Shown: positions 8,408-16,900, numbered from the stretch's first letter. The stretch is DNA of 64,000 nucleotides from Bacteriovoracaceae bacterium (GCA_021737405.1 JAIPEG010000007.1:1-64000); one strand, 5' to 3'. Notes: generated by a model from the sequence alone, not told the origin. Numbers and translations: made by a program.

Positions 8408-9013
8408 ATGAGCGAAGAAAATAAAACAGAAGAAAATGCTGAAGTTAAAGTAGAGGCCGGATCAGAAAAAAAAGCTGAGTCAAAAGGTAAGAGGCGCCCT
8501 CAAGCTCCTCGTAAGGCCAAGGCTCCTTCAACTCCTCCAGAATTCGAAGAGAGAGTTGTGGCTGTAAACAGAGTTGCTAAGGTTGTTAAGGGTGGTCGTA
8601 GATTTTCTTTCTCCGCATTAATGATTGTTGGTGATAAAAAAGGCCGTGTTGGATATGGATTAGGTAAGGCAAAAGAAGTACCAGAAGCGATTCGTAAGGC
8701 AACTCAGTCTGCTCAAAAGAATTTGATTCATGTGCCTCTTGATGGCGGAACTATCCCTCATGAAATTCTTGGTGAATACGATGCGGGTAAAATCCTCTTT
8801 AAACCAGCTGCCCAGGGTACTGGTGTTAAAGCTGCGGGTGCATGCCGTGCTATTCTTGAGCTCGCCGGCGTTAGAGATGTTTTAACTAAATCACTTCGTG
8901 GAACAAACCCACATAATGTTGTTAAAGCAACTTTCAAAGCACTTTCTGATCTAAGATCGCTTGAAAGTATTGCGAAAGTTAGAGGTAAAGAGACTAAAGG
9001 TCTCAGATTATAA
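8408..9013 (+). CDS. rpsE: 30S ribosomal protein S5 (uS5) with charged N-terminal extension
   Basis: uS5 is at the mRNA entry channel and affects decoding fidelity. The core ([22 protein letters not shown] onwards) starts near residue 46, followed by [17 protein letters not shown] and the [28 protein letters not shown]-type block. The product is 201 residues against 167 in E. coli. The difference is a Glu/Lys then Pro/Lys-rich N-terminal tail of about 45 residues. ATG 8408 has GAGG (8398-8401) 6 bases ahead. The TTG at 8396 lies within that signal region and is a poorer start. Confidence 0.96.
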   Translation: MSEENKTEENAEVKVEAGSEKKAESKGKRRPQAPRKAKAPSTPPEFEERVVAVNRVAKVVKGGRRFSFSALMIVGDKKGRVGYGLGKAKEVPEAIRKATQSAQKNLIHVPLDGGTIPHEILGEYDAGKILFKPAAQGTGVKAAGACRAILELAGVRDVLTKSLRGTNPHNVVKATFKALSDLRSLESIAKVRGKETKGLRL

Positions 9014-9026
9014 ATAAGGTAAAGTC

Positions 9027-9209
9027 ATGACTAGTAAAACTATTACAGTAACGTTGAAAAAAAGTGTGATTGCATGTCCTGAAAAACAAAAAGCATGCGT
9101 TAGAGGACTTGGACTTAGAAAAACTGGTTCTAAGCGAACTCTGGAAAATACTCCTGCAGTTCGTGGCATGATTAAAAAGGTTATTCACCTATTAGAAGTT
9201 GCGGAATAA
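9027..9209 (+). CDS. rpmD: 50S ribosomal protein L30 (uL30)
   Basis: uL30 is a small, non-essential protein of the large subunit. The 60-residue product has KTITVTLKKSVIACPEKQKACVRGLGLRKTGSKRTLENTPAVRGMIKKVIHLLEV. The GLGLRK.GS...LENTPAVRGMI signature is diagnostic. It starts at ATG 9027, with AAGGTAA upstream, and ends 16 bases ahead of rplO. Confidence 0.95.
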   Translation: MTSKTITVTLKKSVIACPEKQKACVRGLGLRKTGSKRTLENTPAVRGMIKKVIHLLEVAE

Positions 9210-9225
9210 AGCTCGAGAGGAAATT

Positions 9226-9678
9226 ATGCTTACTTTAAATAATTTAAAAAGCCCTAAAGGCGCCCACAGAAATATTAAAAGAATTGGTCGAGGACAAGGT
9301 TCTGGTCAAGGAACTCAAGCTGGTAAAGGTCATAAAGGCCAAAAAGCTCGTGCTGGTGGTGGAGTTAGAACTGGTTTCGAAGGTGGGGCAATGCCTCTCT
9401 ATATGAGATTACCAAAAAGAGGGTTTTCAAACGCCCCCTTTAAAAATAACTTTGCTGAAGTTTCTTTAGGTCAAATCGAAAAGAAATTTGATGGTGGCGA
9501 AGTTAGTAAAACTGCTCTTATTGAAAAGGGCTTGATCAAGGGTGCCAACAGACAACTTCCTGTTAAAATTTTAGCAAGTGGAGAGCTTACAAAAAAGCTT
9601 ACTTTTGTTAATATTGGCAAGTTTTCAAAGTCTGCTCGCGAAGCTATTGAGAAGCTTGGCGGTGAGATCAAGGAATAA
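9226..9678 (+). CDS. rplO: 50S ribosomal protein L15 (uL15)
   Basis: uL15 threads a Gly-rich arm into 23S rRNA and is needed for late assembly. The 150-residue product starts MLTLNNLKSPKGAHRNIKRIGRGQGSGQGTQAGKGHKGQKAR. It continues with GFEGGAMPLYMRLPKRGFSN and ends in the FSKSAREAIEKLGGEI domain. I chose ATG 9226, with GAGAGG at 9215-9220, over ATG 9199, which lies inside rpmD and lacks a signal. Last ribosomal gene before secY, as in the spc operon. Confidence 0.96.
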   Translation: MLTLNNLKSPKGAHRNIKRIGRGQGSGQGTQAGKGHKGQKARAGGGVRTGFEGGAMPLYMRLPKRGFSNAPFKNNFAEVSLGQIEKKFDGGEVSKTALIEKGLIKGANRQLPVKILASGELTKKLTFVNIGKFSKSAREAIEKLGGEIKE

Positions 9679-9704
9679 ATTCTGCTACAAAAGGAAGTCC
9701 AGTA

Positions 9705-11015
9705 ATGTCATCCGCTCAAGGAAAGATTGAAGAGCTAAAGAAAAAAATCTTTTTTACTCTATTGTTATTATTTGTTTATAGAATGGCAGCACAGATACCT
9801 GTTCCGGGTGTTAATGGTGCTGCAGTTCAATCTTACTTTGCTGAGTCCGGCGGGGGAATTTTCGACCTCATCAATACTTTCTCAGGTGGTGCCTTTAAGA
9901 GATTCTCGATTCTTGCACTAGGTATCATGCCTTATATTACGACCTCTATTATTTTTAGTCTTCTTGGTGAGGTGATTCCTCAACTAGCGGAACTTCAAGA
10001 AGATGCGGATGGTCACAAAAGAATTCAAAAATGGACTAGATATGCGACAGTCGTCTTGTGTTGTGTTCAGGGTTATGGAATGGCCGCTGTTTTTGAAACC
10101 TTTAAAAGCCCAGGTGGAGTAGCAGTTATTCCTGAACCGGGCATGCTCTTTAGATTAACAACAATGATTACCCTAGCTGGCGGAACAATGTTTCTACTTT
10201 GGCTCGGTGAGAGAATCACTGAGTTTGGATTGGAAAATGGTGTTTCTTTAATAATCTTTGCGGGTATCGCTGTTGAATTGCCTACAGAGGTAATTCAAAA
10301 GTTAACTTTGTTTAGAAATGGTGAGTTGAGTGGTTTCAACCTTCTCCTCTTCTTCGTTGTAATTGCTGTTGCCTTTTACGTTGTTGCTTTTATAGAAAGG
10401 GCGTTTAGAGGTATACCTGTACAATACGCTAAAAAAGTCGTTCATAACCGTGTTTATGGTGGAACGCAAACATTACCAATGAGAGTTGACACTGGTGGCG
10501 TAATGCCTGCCATCCTTGCGAGTTCTTTACTTGCGGCTCCAGCTACATTTGCGAGCTTTGTTCCCGCAGAGAGTTGGATTAAACCATACGTTGATCAAAT
10601 TCAACAAAGCCTTTATCCAGGTCAATTATTATTTAACATTCTCTTCGGATTATTGATTGTATACATGGCTTATTTTTACGCACCAATTCAGTTTAAGACT
10701 AAAAAAGTATCTGAAATGCTGCAGAAAAATAATGCCTTCATTCCAGGATACCGTCCTGGAAAGCAGACAAAAGAATACCTTGATTACTTACTAAATAGAC
10801 TTACTTTTTTTGGCTCTTTATTTTTGGTAGTTATCTGTATAACCCCCTCATTAATTAGTGGAGCACAAACGCGCTTTGGTGGGACGGCTATGCTTATCCT
10901 TGTCTCTGTATCAATCAGGGTAATGATGAACATTCAATCTTTTATGTACGCTGACAAGTATGAGACCTCTCACAAATCTAGGGGTAAATACAAGGGCGCC
11001 AACAGAAGGTTCTAG
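9705..11015 (+). CDS. secY: Sec translocon channel subunit SecY
   Basis: SecY is the ten-helix channel through which proteins cross or enter the inner membrane, partnered by SecE/SecG and SecA. The 436-residue protein has the IPVPGVN segment after helix 1, the plug region (GGGIFDLINTFSGGAFKRFSILALGIMPYITTSII), ALGIMPYI, IERAFRGIPVQYAKK in the cytosolic loop and GGVMPAI. The C-terminus is MYADKYETSHKSRGKYKGANRRF. It follows rplO and is 2 bases ahead of adk, so probably co-translated. Standard spc-operon context. Confidence 0.97.
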   Translation: MSSAQGKIEELKKKIFFTLLLLFVYRMAAQIPVPGVNGAAVQSYFAESGGGIFDLINTFSGGAFKRFSILALGIMPYITTSIIFSLLGEVIPQLAELQEDADGHKRIQKWTRYATVVLCCVQGYGMAAVFETFKSPGGVAVIPEPGMLFRLTTMITLAGGTMFLLWLGERITEFGLENGVSLIIFAGIAVELPTEVIQKLTLFRNGELSGFNLLLFFVVIAVAFYVVAFIERAFRGIPVQYAKKVVHNRVYGGTQTLPMRVDTGGVMPAILASSLLAAPATFASFVPAESWIKPYVDQIQQSLYPGQLLFNILFGLLIVYMAYFYAPIQFKTKKVSEMLQKNNAFIPGYRPGKQTKEYLDYLLNRLTFFGSLFLVVICITPSLISGAQTRFGGTAMLILVSVSIRVMMNIQSFMYADKYETSHKSRGKYKGANRRF

Positions 11016-11017
11016 CT

Positions 11018-11656
11018 ATGAAGCCACAACTTATTCTATTGGGTGCTCCCGGATCGGGGAAGGGAACTCAGGCTGCACGATTAGTTGCAGAACTTCATTA
11101 TAACCACATCTCAACCGGCGATCTTCTTCGAAAGGAAATAAAGTCTGAGTCAGAACTTGGAAAGAAGGTCCAGGGGATTATGAATTCTGGAAAGCTCGTT
11201 GACGATAACACCGTACTAGAGCTTTTGAACGCAAATTGTGACTTGTCACAAAATGCGTATATTTTTGATGGCTTTCCCCGAAATCACGATCAGGCCAAGG
11301 CTTTGGATGAAGTTGTTTTAAAAAAATCAAAGAGCAGAGCTGTTTATTTTAATATAGACCTAGAGAAGCTTGCTGCTCGCCTCACCAACCGCAGGACTTG
11401 TTCTGGTTGCGGCGAAATATTTAACTTACTTTCTAAGGCTCCGGCCAAGGAAGGGGTTTGTGATCTTTGTGGGAAATCCTTGACGCAAAGAAAAGATGAT
11501 AACGAGGAGACGGTTAAAACCCGCCTTCAAGTTTTTAAGGAAACGATAGATCCTGTGCTTGCACACTATGAGGAATCTGGGAGACTGGCGAGAATTGATG
11601 CCTCTCAAAACCCAGATGATGTCTTTGCGGCACTCAAGGGTCTTACGGAAGAATAA
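11018..11656 (+). CDS. adk: Adenylate kinase
   Basis: Catalyses ATP + AMP = 2 ADP in the cytoplasm. The 212-residue long-type enzyme shows the P-loop GAPGSGKGTQ near residue 9, HISTGDLLRKE, the AMP-site DGFPRNHDQA and R-rich LTNRRTC. The LID carries two CxxC pairs (CSGC and CDLC), so it is a zinc-binding LID type common in Gram-positives and deltaproteobacteria. It starts 2 bases after secY. No terminator is obvious behind it. A promoter-like region for infA follows. Confidence 0.96.
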   Translation: MKPQLILLGAPGSGKGTQAARLVAELHYNHISTGDLLRKEIKSESELGKKVQGIMNSGKLVDDNTVLELLNANCDLSQNAYIFDGFPRNHDQAKALDEVVLKKSKSRAVYFNIDLEKLAARLTNRRTCSGCGEIFNLLSKAPAKEGVCDLCGKSLTQRKDDNEETVKTRLQVFKETIDPVLAHYEESGRLARIDASQNPDDVFAALKGLTEE

Positions 11657-11692
11657 TTTTTAGTAGTAATTATATAACTCTGTTGCGTGGGC

Positions 11693-11721
11693 TTGCATTA
11701 TGGTTGTCAACCATATATATA
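11693..11721 (+). promoter_or_regulatory. Putative infA-operon promoter with palindrome filling the spacer
   Basis: TTGCAT (11693-11698) and TATATA (11716-11721) are separated by exactly 17 bases. Those bases are a perfect odd palindrome, TATGGTTG-T-CAACCATA (11699-11715). The spacing suits a sigma-70 type promoter, with start near 11728, ahead of infA at 11753. An operator in the spacer is the position used by repressors and by MerR-family activators (which favour longer spacers). Regulation is inferred. Confidence 0.5.
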
Positions 11722-11752
11722 GGCTAGACGCAAAAAAGGCTAATGTTTACCT

Positions 11753-11977
11753 ATGACAGATAAAGAATCTATCGAGGTTGAGGGTGAGGTTACAGAACTT
11801 CTTCCCAACACGAAATTTAAAGTAAAACTCCCTAATGGACATAGTGTTATTGCTCATATTAGTGGAAAAATGCGAATGCACTTTATAAAGATTCTGCCTG
11901 GGGACAAAGTCTTAGTTGAGATATCTAAGTACGACTTAACTAAAGGTAGAATAACTTACCGTAGTAAAGGTAGATAG
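11753..11977 (+). CDS. infA: Translation initiation factor IF-1
   Basis: IF-1 binds the 30S A site and helps initiator tRNA selection. The 74-residue OB/S1-fold protein has [52 protein letters not shown], very close to family consensus. A 6-codon ORF (11743-11763, ATG TTT ACC TAT GAC AGA TAA) overlaps its start in another frame, and AAGG at 11736-11739 is nearer to that ATG than to infA's. infA leads the second ribosomal unit with rpmJ, rpsM, rpsK, rpoA and rplQ. Confidence 0.96.
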   Translation: MTDKESIEVEGEVTELLPNTKFKVKLPNGHSVIAHISGKMRMHFIKILPGDKVLVEISKYDLTKGRITYRSKGR

Positions 11978-11997
11978 CGAAAGCAAAGGAAGTTGAG

Positions 11998-12114
11998 ATG
12001 AAAGTACGCGCTTCGGTTAAGCCAATTTGTAAGGACTGTAAGATTGTCAAAAGAAAAGGCATTCTTCGTATAGTTTGTAAGAAGAACCCTAAACATAAAC
12101 AAAAACAAGGTTAA
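11998..12114 (+). CDS. rpmJ: 50S ribosomal protein L36 (bL36), zinc-binding form
   Basis: The 38-residue protein [20 protein letters not shown]... carries the C-C-C-H zinc pattern (Cys11, Cys14, Cys27, His33), so it is the C+ type. It stabilises the 23S rRNA near the L11 region and is short enough to escape most ORF thresholds. It ends KHKQKQG. It sits between infA and rpsM, 20 bases after infA, in the common alpha-operon arrangement. GTTGAG precedes the ATG. Confidence 0.96.
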   Translation: MKVRASVKPICKDCKIVKRKGILRIVCKKNPKHKQKQG

Positions 12115-12138
12115 TACCTTAATAGTAGGAGTGTAGCT

Positions 12139-12522
12139 ATGGCTAGAATACTTGGTGTTGATATTCCTAGAAATAAGGTCATGAGAGTTGCCTTAAGATA
12201 CTTGTACGGCGTTGGACCATCCATTGCTGTAAAAGTTCTTGCAAAGGCGGGTGTAGACCCATTAAAAAATTCGAATGATCTTACGGAAGAAGAAGTTCAA
12301 ACCATTCGTAAAATTTTAGAAGAAGATTTCACGGTAGAAGGTGACCTCAGAAGAGAGGTAGGCCTTAACATCAAACGTCTTAAAGACATGGGATGTTATC
12401 GTGGTATCCGTCACAGAAGAAGCTTACCAATGAGAGGGCAGAGAACGCACACTAACGCTAGAACGCGTAAGGGTCCTGCTGTTTCTATTGCTGGTAAGAA
12501 ATCTATTAAGTCGATGAAGTAA
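12139..12522 (+). CDS. rpsM: 30S ribosomal protein S13 (uS13)
   Basis: uS13 makes bridges between the subunits and contacts P-site tRNA with its tail. The 127-residue product has [25 protein letters not shown] and the C-terminal [27 protein letters not shown]. Length is in the usual 118-127 range. AGGAG at 12127-12131 supports ATG 12139. Confidence 0.96.
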   Translation: MARILGVDIPRNKVMRVALRYLYGVGPSIAVKVLAKAGVDPLKNSNDLTEEEVQTIRKILEEDFTVEGDLRREVGLNIKRLKDMGCYRGIRHRRSLPMRGQRTHTNARTRKGPAVSIAGKKSIKSMK

Positions 12523-12536
12523 GGTAGGAGCGAGCA

Positions 12537-12923
12537 ATGGTTAAGAAAACGGCTTCCAAGAAAAAAGTCAAAAAAAATATATCAAGTGGAGTTTGTCACA
12601 TTCAGGCATCTTTCAATAATACAATCGTTACTTTCACCGATACTCAAGGCAATGCCTTGGCGTGGGCCAGTGCTGGTCAGCTCGGTTTTAGAGGATCTAA
12701 GAAATCAACTCCATTTGCAGCTCAATCTGCTTCTTTAGAGGCAGCCAAGAGAGCTATGGAGCATGGTCTTCAAACTGTTGAGGTTCGAGTAAAGGGGCCA
12801 GGTGCCGGACGTGAAAACGCAATTCGCGCTCTCGTTCAAGCTGGCTTAAAGATCACTGCGGTTGCAGACAAGTCACCCATCCCCCATAATGGTTGTCGTG
12901 CACCAAAGAGAAGAAGAGTATAA
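12537..12923 (+). CDS. rpsK: 30S ribosomal protein S11 (uS11)
   Basis: uS11 shapes the platform at the mRNA exit. The 128-residue protein has the basic start [56 protein letters not shown], and [13 protein letters not shown] with the [15 protein letters not shown] end. In most bacteria rpsD follows; here the next gene is rpoA after 28 bases, and I find no rpsD anywhere in the window. Confidence 0.97.
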   Translation: MVKKTASKKKVKKNISSGVCHIQASFNNTIVTFTDTQGNALAWASAGQLGFRGSKKSTPFAAQSASLEAAKRAMEHGLQTVEVRVKGPGAGRENAIRALVQAGLKITAVADKSPIPHNGCRAPKRRRV

Positions 12924-12951
12924 GACCTAAGTTTCACAGGAGACTAACAGA

Positions 12952-13980
12952 ATGGATACATTTGTAGAAAAGAACTGGACTAACATGATTAGACCAGTTT
13001 CCCTCGAGGGAGATGCCGAAGCGACTAATTCAAGTTACGGCAAGTTTGTAGCAAGACCACTTGAAAGAGGCTACGGTCAAACACTTGGTAACTCTTTGAG
13101 AAGAGTATTACTTTCTTCTCTACAAGGGGCAGGTATTGTTGCTATCCGTATTGATGGCGTTGACCACGAGTTTGGAACAATAAATAACGTTAAAGAAGAA
13201 GTTTCTGAAATTATCCTTAACCTTAAAGAAGTTAGATTTAAGCTTAAAGGTAAAGAAGACGTAATTCTTACTCTAGAAAAATCTGGAGAAGGCCCTGTTC
13301 GTGCTGGCGACATTAGCGACAGTGCGAGTGTAGAGGTGCTTAATCCTGACCATGTGATTTGTAATGTGTCTTCAGGTGGAAACATCAGATTAGAGATTAA
13401 AGTTGCTCGCGGTAAAGGTTATGTAACTGCTTTAGATAATAAAGAAGAATATGATTTGCCTGTAGGCTGGATTTATCTTGATACACTCTTCTCCCCAGTA
13501 CATAGAGTTAACTACACAGTTACAAACTCTCGTGTTGGTAAGAGAACTGACTATGACAAACTTACTCTTGAGGTTTGGACAAATAGCGGGATCGATCCTA
13601 ACGATGCAGTAGCTTTTTCTGCTAAAATTTTAAGAGATCAGCTTGCTGTATTCCTTAATTTTGAAGACGAAGATGAAACTGTTCGCACTGAGACAACTGT
13701 AACTACAGCAACTCCACAAACTCCAACAAACAACTTCCTTTTGAAGCCTGTTAGTGAGCTTGAGCTGTCTGTAAGATCTGCAAATTGTCTGCAAAATGCG
13801 AATATTAAGTATATATATGAGCTTGTTTCCAAGACTGAAGGCGAAATGCTTAGAACTAAGAATTTTGGCCGTAAGTCCCTAAATGAGATTAAAGAAATTC
13901 TATCTCAAATGGGTCTTGGACTTGGAATGAAAGTAGATAGCATCATGAAAGAGATGCAAGAAAAGAAGGACGCTGAATAA
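12952..13980 (+). CDS. rpoA: RNA polymerase alpha subunit
   Basis: Alpha forms the dimer scaffold on which beta and beta-prime assemble, and its CTD contacts UP elements and activators. The 342-residue product has the NTD with [31 protein letters not shown] and the CTD after a Thr/Pro-rich linker (residues about 243-262). The CTD motifs are [27 protein letters not shown] and [27 protein letters not shown] precedes ATG 12952. Followed by rplQ, as usual. Confidence 0.97.
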   Translation: MDTFVEKNWTNMIRPVSLEGDAEATNSSYGKFVARPLERGYGQTLGNSLRRVLLSSLQGAGIVAIRIDGVDHEFGTINNVKEEVSEIILNLKEVRFKLKGKEDVILTLEKSGEGPVRAGDISDSASVEVLNPDHVICNVSSGGNIRLEIKVARGKGYVTALDNKEEYDLPVGWIYLDTLFSPVHRVNYTVTNSRVGKRTDYDKLTLEVWTNSGIDPNDAVAFSAKILRDQLAVFLNFEDEDETVRTETTVTTATPQTPTNNFLLKPVSELELSVRSANCLQNANIKYIYELVSKTEGEMLRTKNFGRKSLNEIKEILSQMGLGLGMKVDSIMKEMQEKKDAE

Positions 13981-14003
13981 AGCTGAAGTGGTAGGAGTTC
14001 CTT

Positions 14004-14360
14004 ATGAGACACCAGAAAAAGAAATACAGAATTGGTACATCACCTAGTCATAGAAGATCACTTCTAAGAAACTTGGCGATAGAAGTTATTGAGCATGAAA
14101 GCATTAAGACTACTCAAACTAAATGTAAGGCAGTTAAAGGGTATGTTGAGAAGCTCGTGACTTTGGCTAAAAATGACACTGTTGCAAATCGTAGACTTGC
14201 ATACAGTAAACTAAATAACAAAGACGCTGTTAAGAAGCTATTCGATGTGGTTGGACCACGCTTTAAAGAAAGACCTGGTGGCTACACTAGAATCTTAAAG
14301 TTAGCTGATGGACGCGTTGGTGATAATGCTCAAATGGGTCTTATTGCCTTTGTTGACTAA
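14004..14360 (+). CDS. rplQ: 50S ribosomal protein L17 (bL17)
   Basis: bL17 is a bacteria-specific large-subunit protein. The 118-residue product has MRHQKKKYRIGTSPSHRRSLLRNLAIEVIEHESIKTTQTKCKAVKGYVEKLVTLAKN and GPRFKERPGGYTRILKLADGRVGDNAQM, diagnostic of the family. It ends the alpha operon and is followed by a strong intrinsic terminator at 14399-14429. TAGGAG precedes ATG 14004. Confidence 0.97.
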   Translation: MRHQKKKYRIGTSPSHRRSLLRNLAIEVIEHESIKTTQTKCKAVKGYVEKLVTLAKNDTVANRRLAYSKLNNKDAVKKLFDVVGPRFKERPGGYTRILKLADGRVGDNAQMGLIAFVD

Positions 14361-14398
14361 AAGTTTATAGCCTTAAGTTTTAATTTGAATTATCTTTT

Positions 14399-14429
14399 AA
14401 AGACCTTCTCTATGGGAAGGTCTTTTTTA
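14399..14429 (+). terminator. Intrinsic terminator after rplQ
   Basis: AAAGACCTTC (14399-14408) pairs perfectly with GAAGGTCTTT (14416-14425) around TCTATGG and is followed by TTTTA. The 10-bp stem plus T-run is a standard factor-independent terminator closing the ribosomal unit. It ends only 2 bases before the next start codon (14432), so its right arm also supplies the likely AAGG ribosome binding site of that gene. Confidence 0.85.
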
Positions 14430-14431
14430 TT

Positions 14432-15073
14432 ATGACAGAGACTGAAAAAGCTAAGCCTGTTAAGGGCATTCCATTTACCTCGAAATTAGCGATTATTGCC
14501 CTGATAATAGCTTCGACTCTTGCTTATTCTATTGTTCAAAAAAGAAAAGTAGATGCTCTTACGAGTACTGAAAATAATCTTATTTTAAAAAGCCTACCAG
14601 AGTTTACGTTCCCACCGGTGAAGGGAAATAAGAGTAGCGTACTAGTAAACAACGAAACTATTTTTGGTGATAAATACGATGCTGTTTTAATTCATTTTTG
14701 GGGTACATGGTGTGCCCCCTGTGAGGCCGAGTTACCGGACTTTTTAAATTTTGTTAACAAATTTCAAGATAAAAAAGTCCGAGCTGTGTTGCTAGCAGTT
14801 CAAGATGATGACAAAAAAATAAACAAATTTATGAAGCGATTTGGTGACCTGCCCGAAAATGTAACGGTCGTACATGATAAAACAGGTAAATCGATGTTAA
14901 CTTTTGGTACAGTAAAAGTGCCAGAAACCTATTTATTTTCAAAAAGCGGTAAAAATTTAAACAAATACATTGGTCCACAGGATTGGAACCATAAATCATA
15001 TAACGATAGAATGAACTTTTACCTAAGCTCCCTCACTGGCGGGCAGACTCCTTACAAGATTGAATCTCATTGA
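14432..15073 (+). CDS. Membrane-anchored thioredoxin-like protein (TlpA/ResA type)
   Basis: A 213-residue protein with a hydrophobic anchor at residues about 19-35 (LAIIALIIASTLAYSI) and a thioredoxin fold outside. The fold has HFWGTWCAPCEAELPDF, with redox cysteines Cys94 and Cys97, and the cis-proline segment TVKVPETYLF near residue 170. The family (TlpA, ResA, CcmG) reduces disulphides in periplasmic substrates such as apocytochrome c. No cytochrome genes are adjacent, so the substrate is unknown. The start codon lies immediately after a terminator. No other start exists before the membrane segment. Confidence 0.8.
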   Translation: MTETEKAKPVKGIPFTSKLAIIALIIASTLAYSIVQKRKVDALTSTENNLILKSLPEFTFPPVKGNKSSVLVNNETIFGDKYDAVLIHFWGTWCAPCEAELPDFLNFVNKFQDKKVRAVLLAVQDDDKKINKFMKRFGDLPENVTVVHDKTGKSMLTFGTVKVPETYLFSKSGKNLNKYIGPQDWNHKSYNDRMNFYLSSLTGGQTPYKIESH

Positions 15074-15213
15074 TTTTTTGTGACACCCTCAAAATGTGCC
15101 CAACTAGCTGAAATAGCGTAGAGTCGCTGGTGCGTACGGAAATAATTTTATCAAATTGTCTTATTTTTGTACTTAAGTCCCTCTAAAGAATTGCCGAAAA
15201 GTTAAACAGATTT

Positions 15214-15276
15214 AAGGGCAATGTTCTAATTTTAATCAAATCGCCCTTTATAAAACGTTTAGGAAATCCCTAAACG
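15214..15276 (+). promoter_or_regulatory. Candidate promoter and leader hairpin of the regulator at 15288
   Basis: Within the 214-base gap 15074-15287, AAGGGC (15214-15219) and GCCCTT (15243-15248) form an inverted repeat that abuts a TATAAA -10 candidate (15249-15254). Just downstream, CGTTTAGG (15256-15263) and CCTAAACG (15269-15276) form an 8-bp hairpin with a 5-base loop, ending next to GAGGAG, the ribosome binding site. No convincing -35 or sigma-54 (-24/-12) element was seen. I see nothing identifiable in the remaining part (15074-15213). Confidence 0.4.
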
Positions 15277-15287
15277 AGGAGAATGAC

Positions 15288-16868
15288 ATGATTAATTGGA
15301 AAGAAATGAAGAACTTGCATGTGATCTCTAAACTCTCAGAGATTCTGAACAAATGGTATGGAACCGAATTGGTTTGGACTGATTCCCACGCGAAAATTCA
15401 AAGTGGTCACCTTGAAAAAGGAAGAGAATATAAAAATCTATTCTTCAAAGTCCAGATGGGGATGAATCATGGTCATGAGTTCATTAATCAAGATTTTGAG
15501 AGGATTGATGAAGAACTAAAAGCGAGTCATGACCAAACGATAATGTTTGAAAGTTATTTCAAACATATTAAGGGAGTGGCCTCTAAAGTCGTTGTTGACG
15601 GCGAATATATGGGAACTGTGATTGCCTATCCTTTCATTCTTGATTCTGTGACTGAAAAGGAAAAGGCAGAGCTTGTGAAGCAAATGGGTGAGTCTGGTGT
15701 TAACGAAGCGGATGCTAAGTCTGCCATCGCCCACCTCAGATCCATGAATAAAACAGATGTTGAGTATCTTCCAGAACTTGTTGAACTTGTTTCTGAAGAG
15801 ATCGTCGAATTCCATGAAGAGATTACAACAAGAGAAGAAAGAATTCAGGAACTCAACTCAGAGCTAGGTGATAAATATCGATATCACATGATGATTGGTA
15901 AATCGAAAAAGATGCAACAAATCTATAACCTCCTTGAAAAAGTATCAACAAGTGAAGCCTCCGTATTTATCCAAGGTGAAAACGGTACAGGTAAGGAACT
16001 CGTAGCCAAGGCCATTCATTATTATTCACCAAGAAAGGATAATATGTTTTTGGCGCTAAACTGCTCAGCATTTAACGATAACTTGTTGGACTCAGAGCTA
16101 TTCGGTCATGTGAAAGGCGCATTTACAGGAGCTATCAAGGATAAAAAAGGTCTTTTTGAGCAGGCCAATGGTGGAACCTTGTTCTTAGATGAAATTGGAG
16201 ACACTTCATTATCCATGCAGGTTAAGTTGCTAAGGGTTCTTCAGGAAGGAACATATCTTCCTGTTGGAGCAAATGCGCCTAAGAAGACTGATGTGCGGAT
16301 AATTGCTGCAACCAACCGGGATATCAAGAAAATGATGGAGACTGGTGAATTTAGAGAAGATTTATATTACAGAATAAATGTCATAAATGTGCCCCTTCCT
16401 GCTCTTAGAGAAAGAAAAGAAGATGTACCAATTCTAATGGATCACTTCCTTAAAAAGAGATGCGATGAAGCTGGTCAACCAATGAAAACTGTTTCGAAGA
16501 AATGTCTTGAAAAGATGCTCGATTATCATTGGCCAGGTAACGTTAGAGAGCTAGAAAACGAGATCGAGAGACTTGTGGTTCTGGCGGGTGACGATAAGAT
16601 CATCACACCAGAGCAATTAAGTGCACGAATTCTTGACGCTGTTGGCGGCCCTCGCGGTGGTACTGGCGTCGTGAAAGGTATAAATACAAATGGTTCATTA
16701 AAAGCCGCTCTTGAAGAGCTGGAAGCATTAATGATTCGGGAAGGTTTGAAGCGCTGCAACTTTAATAAGTCAAAGCTTTCAAAAGAGCTTGGAATCAGCC
16801 GTGCTAGCTTAATTATGAAAGTCGATAAGTATGAGCTAGATAAGCGTAAAAAGGCAGCTAACGAGTAG
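15288..16868 (+). CDS. Sigma-54-dependent transcriptional regulator (enhancer-binding protein)
   Basis: A 526-residue bacterial enhancer-binding protein. Residues about 1-175 form a sensory region with no receiver Asp. Its pattern (VISKLSEILNKWYGTELVW at the start, then VDGEYMGTVIAYPF) recalls PocR-like sensor domains; this is an inference. An acidic coiled coil at about 170-195 is followed by the AAA+ domain: Walker A GENGTGKELVAK, the sigma-54 contact loop GAFTGA, Walker B GGTLFLDEIGD and the arginine finger region REDLYYRINV. The C-terminus is a Fis-type helix-turn-helix (SKLSKELGISRASLIMKV). GAGGAG precedes ATG. Targets are not evident from the window. Confidence 0.9.
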   Translation: MINWKEMKNLHVISKLSEILNKWYGTELVWTDSHAKIQSGHLEKGREYKNLFFKVQMGMNHGHEFINQDFERIDEELKASHDQTIMFESYFKHIKGVASKVVVDGEYMGTVIAYPFILDSVTEKEKAELVKQMGESGVNEADAKSAIAHLRSMNKTDVEYLPELVELVSEEIVEFHEEITTREERIQELNSELGDKYRYHMMIGKSKKMQQIYNLLEKVSTSEASVFIQGENGTGKELVAKAIHYYSPRKDNMFLALNCSAFNDNLLDSELFGHVKGAFTGAIKDKKGLFEQANGGTLFLDEIGDTSLSMQVKLLRVLQEGTYLPVGANAPKKTDVRIIAATNRDIKKMMETGEFREDLYYRINVINVPLPALRERKEDVPILMDHFLKKRCDEAGQPMKTVSKKCLEKMLDYHWPGNVRELENEIERLVVLAGDDKIITPEQLSARILDAVGGPRGGTGVVKGINTNGSLKAALEELEALMIREGLKRCNFNKSKLSKELGISRASLIMKVDKYELDKRKKAANE

Positions 16869-16900
16869 CGTAGTGAAATAAAAAATTAACGCAGAGAAAT

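Noticed and set aside
15074-15287. Sigma-54 -24/-12 promoter for the enhancer-binding protein
   Set aside because: No TGGCAC-N5-TTGC pattern was found; only sigma-70-like elements are visible.
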